Positions 24,775-38,137 of a DNA stretch of 64,000 bases are shown here, one piece after another. Position 1 is the first letter of the stretch, and each line of letters starts with the position of its first letter. Made by a program: the position numbers and the translations under genes. The DNA lies in the NCBI GenBank assembly GCA_951230915.1, contig OX579641.1:18330254-18394253 (forward strand). The letters run 5' to 3'. The stretch is from Antitrichia curtipendula. Lineage: Eukaryota > Streptophyta > Bryopsida > Hypnales > Leucodontaceae. The notes beneath the pieces are model-generated. The model was not told where the DNA came from and made no database searches. It was given only the letters and a program-made list of their open reading frames with translations.

Positions 24775-26773
24775 ACTTTGATTGCAATTGCATGCATCGC
24801 AAGTCTTCATTATGAAAGCTTGTTTTTACAAAATGAAAAGCTAAAATGTTTTTTTGTATGAAAATAGTCTTAAAATTTAATTAGTGCAATACAACAATGA
24901 AGACAAAGGTTTTAGAGTACCAGACAATTTTGAAAGTGAGAGTTGGAAGATGGGAGAGTTCTAGCACAAATTAGTATACGAATTATAGGGAAGCATCACG
25001 ACATCACGAAAGCTATACAATGAGATTCTTAATTTTTTATTTTTTTTATTTTTTTTGAACATATGGACAATACAATGAGAGCTTTAGATGGATACAAAAA
25101 TGAGCATCAATATTGTCATGAGAAGACATACGTACACAAAGAATAAGTGGGTTTGTTTAAAAAAGCAAGGTATTAGTTCATAGAGAAGTGACAGTAAGGA
25201 AGCTAGTTTTCCAGGATTGGCGGAATCTCATATCCTAGAGTACATTGGAATGCAACTGAAGTAATTAAACAAGGATTGATAGCCAAATGCCTTAGGTGTA
25301 ATATTGAAGTACAATATTACAATTATATTATTTAGAATAGTGGTATATTTAGTGTAAAAATATAGTAGTATTAGAATAAAATTTCTTCTGATAGAAAATT
25401 GGCTAACTTTAAAACAATTTGTACCCTAAACCTTGAAACGTCAAAATTTTGAAATTGGTGTACAATGTTCAATATTATATTGAAATGCGTTAACCAAGTT
25501 GTGAAGTGGTTTATTTGCAATAAATATTGTGTATATTACAGTGCAAATGGATCTTATTGTGGTTCAAATGCAATCAGTGCACAAAGAAGAATTACTGTTT
25601 CATTCTATGATTATCTCCAAATTCCTAAAAAGAAAATGGATAACTATGTCTCCCGCTTTTAGATGAGTAGCTCAATTTTTCTCGTACTTTTTATAAGTTC
25701 TGTTCTATATGGCCAAGTGCATAAATGATGAATTCTGAATTATTTGGTATCCGAAGAAGAAATTTGTAATTACATCAATGTCTGCGAGCAAAAGTTATGT
25801 CACACGAATGTAAATGTTATTTCAACAATAAAAAAGTTTTCTTGAAAAGAAAGTATGAATTCTTTCATTTCCTAATTTTCTGCATATAGATTTCAGTTTT
25901 GTGTACATAAAACCTTTGATTCATCCCATTTGGATGTAGAAAATTGAGGACATTTTTATTTTTTGGACAATTACAACATATTTTTGAAAAAATTACATGT
26001 AAAACATATTTTAAAAATCAGTTTTGACATTTGCGCATAATAAAATTTTCACAAACTGAAAAGTTCTTGTCAGAACAATTTGACCATTGTCATTCGTATA
26101 TTTGAACTCTATCTTTCAGTTTTTCTTCTTATTTTTTTTCCTTCAAATTTGAACCTATTTATAATTCAAAAACTTTTAAATTAATATAAACCAAGTGTTT
26201 AATTTGAGAAATTTATTTTGCAAATTCTCAACCCAGTTCTTCATCATATTAAATATGAAAATAAAAATCATTAATGCAAAATTCTTAAATTAAGGAGTTC
26301 CGAAGGCAAAAAATGTAATTGATTGAGTTGCACTAAAGACTTCATTCATTCACTTTAAATGCAAATATCTTGCAATTCAAATGGCGAAAGTTTAATAATC
26401 TCTTTCAAACATTATTGAGTACACTAGTCCAGTAGAAAATACTATGGTTAAATATGCAATAATCACATTTTTTTAACTCCTTGCAAAACGAATGGCAGTT
26501 CTGATTTTTTTATCATCAAAAAATAGCCTTGGAACTGTGTGGCTTATTTATTCAAAATAACAGCAGAACTTCCATTCATTTTGTTTCAATGTACTTGGAT
26601 AAATAAATTAAAAAACAAACAAACAAAGTTTCATTATTTTCTTCATAGCACACATTGAAGTAAAATACAAGGAAGAAACTAAGTTTCTTTATTACAATTT
26701 CCATGAAAAATATATCTTCAGAATACCGTTGCAACATGCCACAATGTCTTCTCTTTTGAAAATAACATGCTTC
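24775..26773. other. AT-rich intergenic sequence
   Basis: There is no supportable gene. The 65-codon frame at 25465 is short, Cys/Tyr-rich and lacks any motif. A stretch near 25066-25130 is a diverged match to 17190-17250. Confidence 0.45.
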
Positions 26774-26777
26774 TTAA

Positions 26778-26810
26778 CCCCTAAATGCCCTACCCCTTTT
26801 TTGAATATTC
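26778..26810 (+). mobile_element. Unpaired TTAA-element terminus
   Basis: TTAA at 26774-26777 is followed by CCCCTAAATGCCCTACCCC, matching the left end of the element at 51604 for 13 bases. The partner end is not clear. A GGGG|TTAA lies at 28644-28651 but shares too few bases. The element may be interrupted by the insertion at 26875-27460. Confidence 0.4.
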
Positions 26811-26874
26811 TATAAAGGAACTTTTGAACATTGGAGTGAATTGCTATTTTCAGAAATTCTACCATTTAAAAAAA

Positions 26875-27460
26875 TCCCGGGGAGATCACTTAGAAGGTCC
26901 ATTAAGAACTACGTGTGTTAAGATTTTAGACCCCCTATCTTATGTTCTAAAATTTAAATAAAAGTAAAAATAAAAAATATGAGTAGATTTTACTACTTTA
27001 AAAGTTTATGTTTTGAATTATTGATAATTTTATTTGTTAATTATAATTAGTTACTAATTTTTGAAATAAAAAGATACACTGCAAAGCTGAAAATAACTTT
27101 CACACTCCTATTTTATATAAGAAAAAATTGTATAAAAAATACACAAAAAATTCTCAAAAATAAACCTCTATTGAAAGTTCCTATTCCTTGAATATTGATG
27201 CAATGGTCAACTAAATGCATTCTCTATAAATATTGGAGTTGAAAAACATGCCATTTTAGTTCATTTTTCAATATTCTCTAGAAATCATTTAGTATGGTAT
27301 TTGAATTGGGAGTTTTGGGCAATAGAAACCTATAGCCTTTATTAAACAATATTCAAAATTATAGGCCGAAATTAAAGTTCATTAAAAAGTAAATAGGGGG
27401 GCAAAAAATCACTTGAACACACGTGGTTAGTTATAGATACACTAAGTGATCTCCCCGGGA
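26875..27460. mobile_element. MITE with ~20-bp terminal inverted repeats
   Basis: The left end TCCCGGGGAGATCACTTAGA and the right end (complement of 27441-27460) agree in 19 of 20 bases. Inner sequences also pair (a CACGTGTGTT core on both sides). The element is 586 bp and has no gene. A7 runs flank it on both sides and could be the target duplication. A diverged relative lies near 7750-8200. Confidence 0.65.
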
Positions 27461-27464
27461 AAAA

Positions 27465-28647
27465 AATTTGTAAGCGCACCATTTCAGAGAAAACATGCCG
27501 GAGATCTCAAAAAAAGAAAATACACATGAATATCACTTATGGTTTTGAAGCTGACTATGTTTCATCATGAAGGCGTTTGAATTATAAAATTATAGAATTT
27601 TGGATTCACATGGCAAGTCTTAGAAGGTTTTTGGTAGAAAACATTAAAAGTTTCCTGTCAAAACATCCATAATCCCAATGAATGTATACATTATCAAAAT
27701 TTTATTTTCTTCCTTCAAAATATGTATTTGTGTTTGTATCATAAATTATTAATGCTATTTGTTATTTTCCAATCGAAAAACATCAACAATTGTCCTAATA
27801 TACTGACTAAGTTGGATTAGTTAAAACATGTTAAATTTGTTTTTTTCATATGTGAAAGTCAAATTGTGTCTATCGTTGACACAAATTTTTTTGAAAATGA
27901 TTATCATAATTGTTCATTGTTCAGTTATTTTGCTTAAGAGTATTTTGGAAAAAAATACTACACTGTTTCCACATTTTTTAATATGAAATTAATGTAAATA
28001 AAGGATGTGTGGTTTCCAACACACATAGAACGAGTCATTCAGTGATACTCTTTTAGGCTTACACTCTTTTCTATGAAATACATGATGCACTTTACCGTTT
28101 TATTTATGATTTATTTTAATTTTAAACAAATCCAAGACAGTTTCTCTCATTTAAATTGTTTGATCTTCAATAGTAATTTCATTTACTTCGGTAATTTGAA
28201 ATTAATACATAATTATGGTACAATTTCTTTACATATGATATTCTTATTTTTTATTAACATCACACCTTCTTAGTTTGCTTGGACATTAAATGTTATAATT
28301 TAGTGTATTTAATTTCATAATACTTCAAAGGACAATTTAAAACCCAATTAGAGTTGTATTCAATGAAGTTATGTCTCATGCCAACGAAATTAGAATATAT
28401 GTGGAGAATAGGTACTCCGGTAGCGGGGAACAATTATTTTTTTGATGATGTGCCCAATTCCTAATCAATATTTCCCAATATTGATTTGAAAGTGTGGATA
28501 ATGTAAGAAAAATTATTAAATATTCTCACGTGAACTTTTTGAATTTTTGAAATTACGCATGTCTGTAATTTTCATGATATGATGATAGAAGGTTCAACAA
28601 TAGGAAAAAAAAGATACGTACATATCAAAAAGTTTTTGTACGAGGGG
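27465..28647. other. AT-rich sequence, no gene
   Basis: Highly AT-rich with mixed A/T runs. The plus-strand 66-codon frame at 28073 is hydrophobic and consistent with chance in such composition. Confidence 0.45.
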
Positions 28648-28651
28648 TTAA

Positions 28652-29465
28652 ACTACAATTGTCCTACAAGGGAAGTTCCGAAAGAAATTTAGAGTTCTAA
28701 GTTTGGAATGCACGCCGTAAAAGTTAATAAAATGTTTTAAGTGCATGCAAGTACTAGTATTATGCAATTTTTAGGGCTAAAACTAACAACATCAACATTT
28801 TTTATTTATTTTAAATGTCCAAATAAGTTTATTTTTTTCAAGATGTTCACCTAAAATATACTTGAGACTAAATTAGTTAATTCCTGAAGTCCCATTGGCT
28901 CCACGAGGGTTGAACATGGACTTAGAACAAGGTAATACAATGTCAATATTCATTGTAATCCTATAAAAAAAATTTAAAAGCTATATAAGTACATAATTTG
29001 TTTGGAAATATAAATTCTGATTCAATTTATAACATAAGCATCAATTATCGCAAATAAAATGAAAATATAAAATGAGAGCAAACCAAGAACAATTCATAAA
29101 ATTGCTTTAAAAATAATTTAATTTTTTTCCTAAAATATAATATTTTTGTCTACTTGTGAGACTTTGTTTAATTATATTTGAAAAAGCGAGGAAAAAGTTA
29201 TACTACAAGCTTTTTTTTGGAGGAAACTATCCATGTTATGGGAAGAAAACACTTAAGTTTGTATCGAACTTTGAATGCTAATATCTTATACTCCATATTG
29301 CCAAATTAAATGAAATTTTCACTGCATGATGTCAGTAAAGTCAAATACAGTATCCTATGTTTAGATTCAGAAAATAATAATTTATCTACTTTCATAGGTG
29401 AACCTTGAACAACTATCATCTTTGAGTGGTATTTGAGCCAGAAAATTGCCTTGGGACTGTAGAGG
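28652..29465. mobile_element. Possible TTAA-flanked element (814 bp)
   Basis: TTAA at 28648-28651 and 29466-29469. The right end, read as complement, is CCTCTACAGTCCCAAGG. It resembles the outer end of element B (CTCCTACAGTTCCGTC). The left end (ACTACAATTGTCCTACAAGG) is a looser match. No coding capacity. Confidence 0.35.
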
Positions 29466-29644
29466 TTAAAAAGCTTCCAATAACAAAAATGAATTTGATA
29501 AACGTACTACGGAGAAGTACCTATCATGATTTTCAATGGTGATATTCTGCAATGTACAAGATGTAAGTTCTTACTGTACATATTTGATACAAACCTGTTT
29601 CCGTGATGAAATTAGAGTTTTCTATGGAGTAGATGCTTCAGAAA

Positions 29645-29782
29645 ATGTCAATGTCTCCACGAAATCAATGCGGACGAAATGGCGGACTAGGGAAGATGAA
29701 TCGCGGAAGAAGGAGGACAACTGAGCATGTCCAATCGAATGGAGTTGAGGAGGCCATCCTTCCCTTGGAAAGGGCCAGATAA
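29645..29782 (+). CDS. Small Arg-rich open frame, doubtful
   Basis: ATG at 29645 opens a 45-codon frame, Arg/Gly-rich at first, ending in TAA at 29780. The same phase stays open for another 27 codons (to 29866), containing FRLWRGEEDLEIREF. It lies in a compositional island beside other transposon-linked frames. It may be an exon with one nonsense codon or chance. Confidence 0.2.
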   Translation: MSMSPRNQCGRNGGLGKMNRGRRRTTEHVQSNGVEEAILPLERAR

Positions 29783-30447
29783 ACGGGAATAATTATCAGA
29801 TTTGTCTTCAGGCTATGGCGCGGAGAAGAGGACCTCGAAATCAGGGAATTCCTGTTATGTCTATAATTAAAAAAAAACAATTTTAGACTCATGCAAATGT
29901 ATCAGAATCTCCGTGTCTTTAATAATAGAGCATTTCCGGCTGTCAACATTCTCTCCCCTCGCGTTGTGATTTTGCTCAAGCTTGGACTGCAACTTCTTTT
30001 CTCCATCTTCTTATGTTTGAGTCGAACACAGCCGTACACAGGAAAGCGAAGGCAAGTTTGAAGATCACCTTGTACATTTGAATTTGAATACTCACTTCAG
30101 TAGAACTACGTCTGCATTGAAAGTACTTGCAGGATATTTATTTCTTTGTTTTTACAGTTGCATTGAATTGAAACTTAGACGCATTGGTATCGATGTCTGC
30201 ATTTTCGTAGGTCGGGGGACATTGGAATGTCCTACCAGCACACATATTTAGTACGTTCTCAGCACGTCTTCAGTTCATTTTATCCAGCCAAGAGTTTGTC
30301 TTTGACAGCAATGACAGTGCTCGGTAAACGTAGGCCAATGACTAGATTTGCGTGAGTCTGATCAATATTGAGTGTCGAAGAGTTCCAGGACTGACTAGAC
30401 AATTTTTTTCAACAACTTGCTCGAATAGATGACAACCACATGCGGTT

Positions 30448-30660
30448 ATGCAACTCAGGCGTCATCGGCAGAAGGGGATTTTGCCAGAAACGGTACACGA
30501 CGTCTACAACAGGAAGAGTTATAGCATGTCCTGCTCCTACCACCGCGGATACCGTTTTGACACTTTCGAGGTAGAATTCGATTACTATCTGTACGTCCAA
30601 GTATGCCGAACTACTGAAGACGAAGAGCTGGAGTGTTTGCTGTACGATCATCTTCATTAA
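30448..30660 (+). CDS. Small aromatic/acidic protein, paralogue of the frame at 41122 (fragment)
   Basis: A 70-codon frame from ATG 30448 to TAA 30658-30660. Codons 12-62 align without gaps with residues 67-117 of the protein at 41122. The shared pattern is LPxxVxDVYNxxxYxMSxxYxxxYxxD..E....LYxxV....ExE, about 19 of 51 identical by eye. An in-frame TGA lies five codons before the first in-frame codons, so the acidic N-terminal half found at 41122 is missing or lies in another exon. It is 1.15 kb upstream of the TNP2 start and on the same strand. Function unknown; conserved Tyr, Trp/Phe and Asp/Glu suggest a compact fold rather than chance. Confidence 0.5.
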   Translation: MQLRRHRQKGILPETVHDVYNRKSYSMSCSYHRGYRFDTFEVEFDYYLYVQVCRTTEDEELECLLYDHLH

Positions 30661-30686
30661 GCGTTATTGAATATCAAAGTCCTGGA

Positions 30687-31059
30687 CTAGTTGTGAGGTA
30701 AAAATAGAGTCGTCAATCCCTTCTTCGCATGACATTCAGCTAGAAAAGTTTCAGGGGGAAGGAGAAGCCCAAAGAAATTTATATTACAGAATATAACTTT
30801 TTTGTTTAAAAAATAGAAACAGCTCGTGTGCATTCGGTAGTCCAAATTTTTTGTGACAGTGTAGACATTGAATGTACTAATTTTTTTTCCGTTAACCTCA
30901 TCCCACGTAAAGCAGCAGTAGCGGATGTTGTTTCTCTTCGCAGAGGCACAGTACTTCAGGAACCCATGGCTAGCTTCGATTTCTGAGGGAATGCCTATTT
31001 CTTCTGCAGTTGTTTCTGACATAAAATTACATTGGCACAGTAGCTCCCATTTCAGTGCC
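30687..31059 (-). CDS. Possible exon of an unknown minus-strand gene
   Basis: After a TTTTATGTCAG acceptor the minus strand is open for more than 110 codons. The best coding-like part encodes EEIGIPSEIEASHGFLKYCA followed by NNIRYCCFTWDEVNGKK. A GAG|GTTAAC donor follows the TWDE segment, so the real exon may end near 30896. No family is recognised. It would be divergently arranged to the plus-strand genes around it. Confidence 0.3.
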
Positions 31060-31806
31060 TTATTATTCAATTAATTACCCAAATTTTTCCAAGTATCTCG
31101 GCTGCTGCTCTACTTTTACGATAGCGTTCTGGAAACTGTCAATTGCAAGAGTTCTTTGAACGTCACAAGTGTATCTGGGTTAGCGGATTATGTACAATTG
31201 TATGCGTAATACATTATTGATTATCAGTAGCCAATCACGGTGCAATTAATTTATCATGAGGCCACTGTTAGACCAGGAATGCAGCTTTTAAGCATATTAT
31301 GACGTACTTCATTGACAACGGAGGCCTCCCAGTTACCTTGAATATGTAGTCTAAGATAATGATTATGCAATAACCAGTTGAAGTAAACTTCATTTATCTT
31401 TTGAATGTGGTCACATGTAGGCATTATAATTTCTGGAAGTGCTATGTGCTAATGTTGCAGATGTTCGCATGATTTATATGTTAACAAAACATGACAGTGC
31501 CATTTAAAGGAAGTTTATTTAGCATGTGGTCTTTTTCCCAAGACAGTATTTCAAAAAACATTTGCTTAGTGTACAATGTAAATGTGAAAATTGATATGAA
31601 ATTTAATCAGTCCTATAATTTTTCATAAACTTCAGTTTCCAAGCATGTCTCATGTGGAGACATGATACATTCCTTTTCACAGAAGTAATACCACAGTGCA
31701 GTTTCAATCTGTCAATGTTTCTAATGCATTGGAAAGAATACTTTTGAATGATAAGAAGTGTGCATGTCTTTTGTGTGGTTGTGTAATTTAGAAGGACCAC
31801 CACAAC

Positions 31807-34800
31807 ATGGAAGGGGAGGGTCGGCCAAGATTGCCATTGAATCACCGCAGCCGCATCCAAGCAAGAGACTTGAAGTTATACAGGAGAGATGAAGAGAGAG
31901 CAGAAAGGAATGGAACAGTGAACTACAGATGTCCATGCAATTTGTGTGGTGGTCGGAGGCGACCATGCAATAGGAGAACTATTTGGAGACATATACAAAG
32001 TCAAGGAAGGCATGGCTCTTTACGGGGTTGGACAGAGGTGAATGAGTTATCCCTTTCTAGACATATTTCCATTTGAATGTAATTATGAATTACAATTAAA
32101 GAAGTCTTAGAAGCATTAAATGTATGCAAAAAAGACTCATGTGCAATTTACTAGATTGAAAACATTTATTCATAAAACTCAATGCAAATTGTATACATTT
32201 TACTACTGGATAAAGTAGAAATCAACATTCTCATAAATATGTTTGAAAATTACATTGTGGATTCCTCAATTATAATGCTTATTGTTTTACAATTTTTTCC
32301 AAGTTTTATTAGCATGTACATGTAGACATTTTGTTGTTTAAAGTTGGCTAAATCTATAGTACTATGAGGAAATTAATAATTTCAAAGTATTCATTTGTCA
32401 TTGATGTTTATGATTAATACTAGAAGAAATGCTTCATACTATGAAATATAATATTATGTTTGATTTGTCATTAAGGATCTTCTCAACAAATGTGAATGAT
32501 TTATTTTGAAAGGCAGAAGGACCTCTACAAATGCATTGTAAATACAAATCTATATTTACATTTTATTTTCATACTTAGGCTATTAATTAGAGCCTTGCAT
32601 GAAGAGCTTGGCATATCAAGTATGTAGATTTTTTTTTTTTTTTCATATTTTGAATAGTTTTATTTACAGAATATGGGTTTTAAGAACAATATAAGAAAAA
32701 ATTTTGAAAGACAAAATCCTTTTTATGGTACAATAGAAATTCAGATATTCCTATTCATAAATGGCTTACACTCTTACTTAATATAATTTCATGTATTTGT
32801 TGAAAAAATGCATTGATTTTCCGAAGACTTTATATTAGACTGCCTTACAATTATGTGTATATATATGTGTAAGTAGTCTATAACATAAAGATTTGAATGA
32901 ATGACTTTGTTTCGTAATTTGTACAAGTCTCAGTAAAGCTTAATTTTTTTTCAATGTTACTGTAATTGATTTGTTTTGTTAAATGTTTTGGATAGGGCGA
33001 TGACCATGATTCATTAGATGACGAGTGGGAAGCCCACATTGGTTTGAATGCAAGGGCTTTTTGGGGATTGGAAGAGCCTATCCAAGAAATTGCGCTTGAT
33101 GGAGGAGTTGGAATTAATAGAATGGTCAGAGATGTTCTGCAAAGGTCTGACGACATCCACATTCCACAATGCAGCAATGGATGCTGGAAATAGTGCTTCA
33201 CTAAGCCTAGTCATGGGAAGTGGATCTTCTGATGGAGAAGAGCCGGTAGATGAAATGGAAGCGATGGACATGTCAGGGGACTCTATGTCAACATCATCAG
33301 AGGACATTCATGAAGATTATTTTGAGGATGCACCACAACATTTTGAACCTGCAGAGAGTGAGCCTTCTTCATCAGAAGGTGGAGCCTCACATGCGGGTTC
33401 TGATTCTGATAATGATGAGGATGATTGGGAAGAACTTTTGGGTCAAATACCAAATGGGTGCATAGGAAATAATCCTACAGTAGACATTGCTTCGACACTT
33501 CCTCTCTTTGAGGGAGCATCTTTATCTATGCTAAGTGCGACTTTACTCCTAATGAACTGCTGTCGAACACATAATGTTTCTAATGCTTTTGTGAATGAAG
33601 TGCTCATGCTGTTATGCATGAGTATACTTCCAATAGGAAATGTGTTGCCAAAGTCAGAGTACGAAGCTAGTAAAATGTTGAAGAACTTCGGACTTGCATA
33701 TGACATTATACACGCCTGTCCAAAAGGGTGTGTTTTGTTTAGAGGAGATCTTGAAGCAGAGGATACCTGCCTTGAATGTGGTAGTAGCAGATATTGACGA
33801 TGTGGCCAATGTACCGTTCCTGCTTTGGTTTTGCGCCATTTTCCCTTGATCCCAAGACTGCAGAGGATGTTTAGCTCAAAAAAGCTTTCAGAGTTAAATA
33901 CGTGGCACCATACCAATCGCAGTGTAGATGGAAAAATGCGGCATACTGCAGATTCACCACAATGGAAGTTTGTTGATACTGAATTGGAAGCAGAGACAGT
34001 TGAAAATAGGTTCGGATCGGACCCTCGTCACATCCATTTGGGTATGGCAACAGATGGCTTCAACCCATGGTCAGAAAAAAGAAGTACAGACAGCATGTGG
34101 CCTGTTATGTTTTTAAACTACAACCTACCGCCTTGGTTAGTGACCAAGAAATATTTTATTATGTTGTGTCTACTCATACCGACAAAAGTCAGTGTAACAT
34201 CACAAAACTTCGATGTTTTCTTGCAATCAGCCATTGATGAGTTGCAAGAGTTTTGGAAACCCCAAGGCGTCCAAACGAGAGATGCAAGAAGTCCGATAGG
34301 CAAACAAAACTTTAGTCTTCGAGCATGTCTCATGTGGACATTACATGATTTCCCTGGTTTTGGCTTGGTAGCAGGTTTGACCACGAAGGGATTCAGAGCA
34401 TGTACTGTATGTGGTCCTAATACAGTGTCACGTTATTCAAAAGTACTTCGGAAAAATGTTTTCAACAATTGCCATCGTCGTTATCTACACGAAGATCATT
34501 ATTTTCGGGGAGATTTTGCAGCTTTTGATTACGGGGCTGAGCGAAATTTGGAAACGGAAAGTCTATCGGGAAATGAAACTATTCGTAGAGGAAGACAAAG
34601 TGAGGAATTTATTCAGAACGAAGGGTCAGAGAAACACGTAAATTTTCCAGGAAAAAGGCATGGTGTAAAGCGGGTTTCTACTTTATTTCAACTTCCGTAT
34701 TGGTGGGTGAATATCAAAAACTTAGTTATATTACTAGGTGGAAGTGCACATGGTAGTATCCTTGTATTTATGTTGATGAAACACACTAAATAAGTTTTAT

Positions 34801-37800
34801 TTTTATTTTTTTCTGTATTTATAGATGAAGGTCGTAGCTGCCATTAAATTATAGGGAATTCAAGGTGTAAATGTAAAGCTTGATTATTGTTGTTTTTCAA
34901 TTCAAGGAATTTCAATTAATCATTTTTGTTATTTTTTTTTTTTTTTTGAATTGCAATTCAATAGTTCAAGTACATTATTTATACTCATGATTTTTTAAGA
35001 TTTTTTTTCCTTTTTTAACCTGACTTTTCAATGGTGATTTCACATGTCTAGATATTTAAAAAATCTGAGTAGAGGTTTTAAACATTATACTTAATGAATG
35101 TGCATCTTAGGCAATGAGGATTTTACAAGTTTTATTGTTAAGGAAAAAATTGAATTATTTCACAATGATAAGTAATGTTTAATGTTAAGAAAACAAAAAA
35201 TAAAAATGTAGTTGAAAACCAAGTTTCTAAAGGCCGATTTCAACTGCAACAGGTTCTTTGATTATTAAAGAAAAAAAGTTGCTTCAAAGTGAGGTTAATG
35301 TTCATCCAAATATCCAATTCCTAATTTGTAACACAGTGAACCATTTTGTACATTGTGAAGAATGAATACTCTGTCAATAACTGGAAGTTTTTTTTTTTTC
35401 TTCACATTAGAAGATTGTGTCGTTCAGTAATGAGGTTTTACTAATTTCATCACAGGAATTTCCACTACTATGAGAGCCTCAATTCAGAAAGCAAAACAAA
35501 TAATTAGTTTAGATTTTATTTTTTGGGTTAATTTGTTTGAATTTTTACATTCGGGTTTGTATGCAGTTAATGGTTGTGTTCGGACGGATAAAACATTTTT
35601 TGTTTAGTAAATGTGCATTACATAAAGTAACACATCCTACACATTGTAATTCACTGGGATTGAAGATGTAATTAACAAATGAAACACTTATTATTTTTCT
35701 TATTTGTATGTTATACAGAAACTCCCGTTTCGTAATTTGCTGGATGTCATGCACATTGAGAAGAACATTTGCGAGAGTTTGTTGAAGTTATTGAATGGCG
35801 TCACGGATACAGCAGCCAATCGTCGAGACATGGAGGAAGAACGAATAAAACCACATCTTTGGGTACGAAGGAATGTGAGAGAAGGTAGTTTTGTGAAGCC
35901 ACCCGCTCCATATGTTTTAACTAAGGACGAGCAAAGGATTCTATTACAACAAATTCAAGGTATTTCTGTTCCAACTGGGTACTGCGGTGACTTAAAAAAA
36001 CACATCCTGAAGAATAAGTTGGGGAACATGAAGTCTCATGACTTCCACATTCTCTTACAATTCATTCTACCGGTGTGTCTGAGGCACTTGATGCATCCGG
36101 GACCACGCACAGCTATAATCAGATTGGGACGATTATTTACAATGTTGTGCAAGAAGGTCCTCAGTATTGAAGAACTGCAAAGTTTGGAAGTATATGCAGC
36201 GGAAACCATGTGTTTATTGGAGATATGGTTCCCACCTGTTGCTTTTGATATCATGTGGCATTTGCTTGTTCATTTAGTAAAGCAAATAAAACAATGTGGG
36301 CCGGTTGCAAATACTTGGTGCTACCCTATAGAAAGACACATGGGTTTCTTTAAACGTTATATTCGTTAAAGGTCTAGGCCAGAGGCATGTATAGCAAATG
36401 CATACATGTGGGAAGAAGCCTTGGGCTTTTGTACTGAGTATTTCAAATTGTATACTCATACGAAGAGGAGAGTATGGGACGATGACGAAGAACCGGGAGA
36501 TTGTGGTGAAGTTGTGATGGGAAGTGCGAAGGAGAAAGTGTTGTCCCCAGAAGAACGTCACGGAATTCATTCGTGGATCATAAAGAATTCAGCAGCGACT
36601 GCAGAACCATGGAGGTGCAATGAATAATTTTTAATATCGGTTTTTCAGTTCTAAGAGAATTATTGCTAAAAATTACAAAATAACAAGTAGAAAATACAAA
36701 TAAGTTCATGAGATGTGAATTTAAACTTCGAAATCTTAAGAACATAGTAATGTGCCTTCCAAAGTTATGGATTTCAGGAAGGAAGCGTCCATTGTCACGT
36801 CATTCACATTTTGTAGCATCTGTTATGTACATGAAGAAAACCTAGTTGAACTTATAAAATATGTTATGATGACGGTGGTCCTTGAACAGAGCTTACAGTG
36901 AAGAACAAGAGGCCCTTCGTATGTAGAGGGAGGTCTACTAGAGGCAAGCATAGGCGAGGAGAATGTCCAGAAGGCAGCAGTACGATTACCCCGCCCACAT
37001 TCGTGAGGATCTTCCGAATTTCGTAGACTGGCTTACTCATTACACAGCATCTTTAATTTGCAGACATGGGGTACAGAATGTGGATGTGGAACTCCGGCGA
37101 CTGTCTGAGTTGCCTGACGTGCATGCCGAATGTTACAAACATATGTGGGCGTATGGAAATCACTATAGAGTACACGATGAGGGAGTTGAACCTGGATATA
37201 TAACTCAGGATTATGGAATTGCATGTGTGTTTGGCGCTGAAGTGGGACGGAGTGCTGGTGTGAGCATGGTTGGGGTATTGAAGGACATTGTAGTGGTTCG
37301 ATATTCCGCCAGAAGAAGGGTAGTAATGCAGGGCTCTTGGATTCGAAACAACGGAGGAGAGCGGTCGTCTACTCGTGTAGATGAATATGGATTCACTAAT
37401 GTCTGATTCAAGGATAGAATCGTAGCTGCTCGTGAACCTTACGTTCTGCCGGCAACAGTGCAGCAGGTGTGATTTGAGAAGAAGAATTTTAGCATTTACC
37501 AATTAGTATTTGTCATTTTCAGTATATACTAGTCGTTATCAGGAATAGGAGTATGTGTTTTGAATTTGTGGAATGAATTTTCAGAGAAAATGTAAATTGT
37601 TCTGTCCGGAGACACGTTTTCATAGACCCCAATAATTCAGTCCCTGTTATTTTCAGATCAGAAACCCTAAAACAAGTAAGAATTTATAAAGTCATGAAGG
37701 AACCCTGGGATGCAAATGTATTTGAAGTTTTAATGTCAGCTTCATAACGTGTGATGGAATTGAAATACGTCGTTGTAGACCTGTTCACAAGAAGAGTTCA

Positions 37801-38137
37801 GTGACAGAATTTTTTTGCTTCATTTCAACAGTTTTTTTTCATTGACGACTGGCAGCAACCCGGCTGGAAGGTGGTAATGCAAAAGGAACCGAGGTCTAGA
37901 AGGGTGGTGGATACCGAGGATGAACAAATCCTAGGAATTTTTGGTGATTATGGAGGATTGAACTTGTCGGTGGATCTCAATGCTCCTGAATTTAGACTAG
38001 GAATCAGATTCGACGGAGAGGCTGTTCCGGAAGCTGAAGTTGCTCGCTTAAATGCGTTGGTAAATGGAGAGCGAGCAACGGTCATGGAAGATTGGGCCAA
38101 ACGTAGGCGCGGTAGAAGACGAAGGAGAGCTACATAG
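31807..38137 (+). pseudogene. CACTA TNP2-type transposase, five main exons, with nonsense mutations
   Basis: Exons 31807-32037, 32996-34706, 35719-36614, about 36971-37466 and 37832-38137 join in matching phases. Exon 1 has CPCNLCGG..IWRHI, like the transposase-associated Cys/His domain at TNP2 N-termini. Exon 2 carries the transposase_21 core: VLRHFPLIPRLQRMFSSKK, then HIHLGMATDGFNPW, then YNLPPWL, and ends LPYWW. Exon 3 continues KLPFRNLLDVMHIEKN, then a DUF4218 block (HRLMHPGPR-like segment, ANTWCYPIERHMGFFK). Exon 4 has a DUF4216-like segment (GVLKDIVVVRY..DEYGFTNV); exon 5 starts FFFIDDWQQPGWKVV and ends in an Arg-rich tail. In-frame stops: TGA 33795, TAA 36367, TGA 37404. A frame change near 33145-33193 can be read as a 49-nt intron or a frameshift. 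TNP2 catalyses cut-and-paste transposition of CACTA elements. Element ends were not found. Confidence 0.88.

Noticed and set aside
25465..25662. Cys/Tyr-containing small protein in AT-rich DNA
   Set aside because: No splice context, no homology within the window, and length within chance for this composition.
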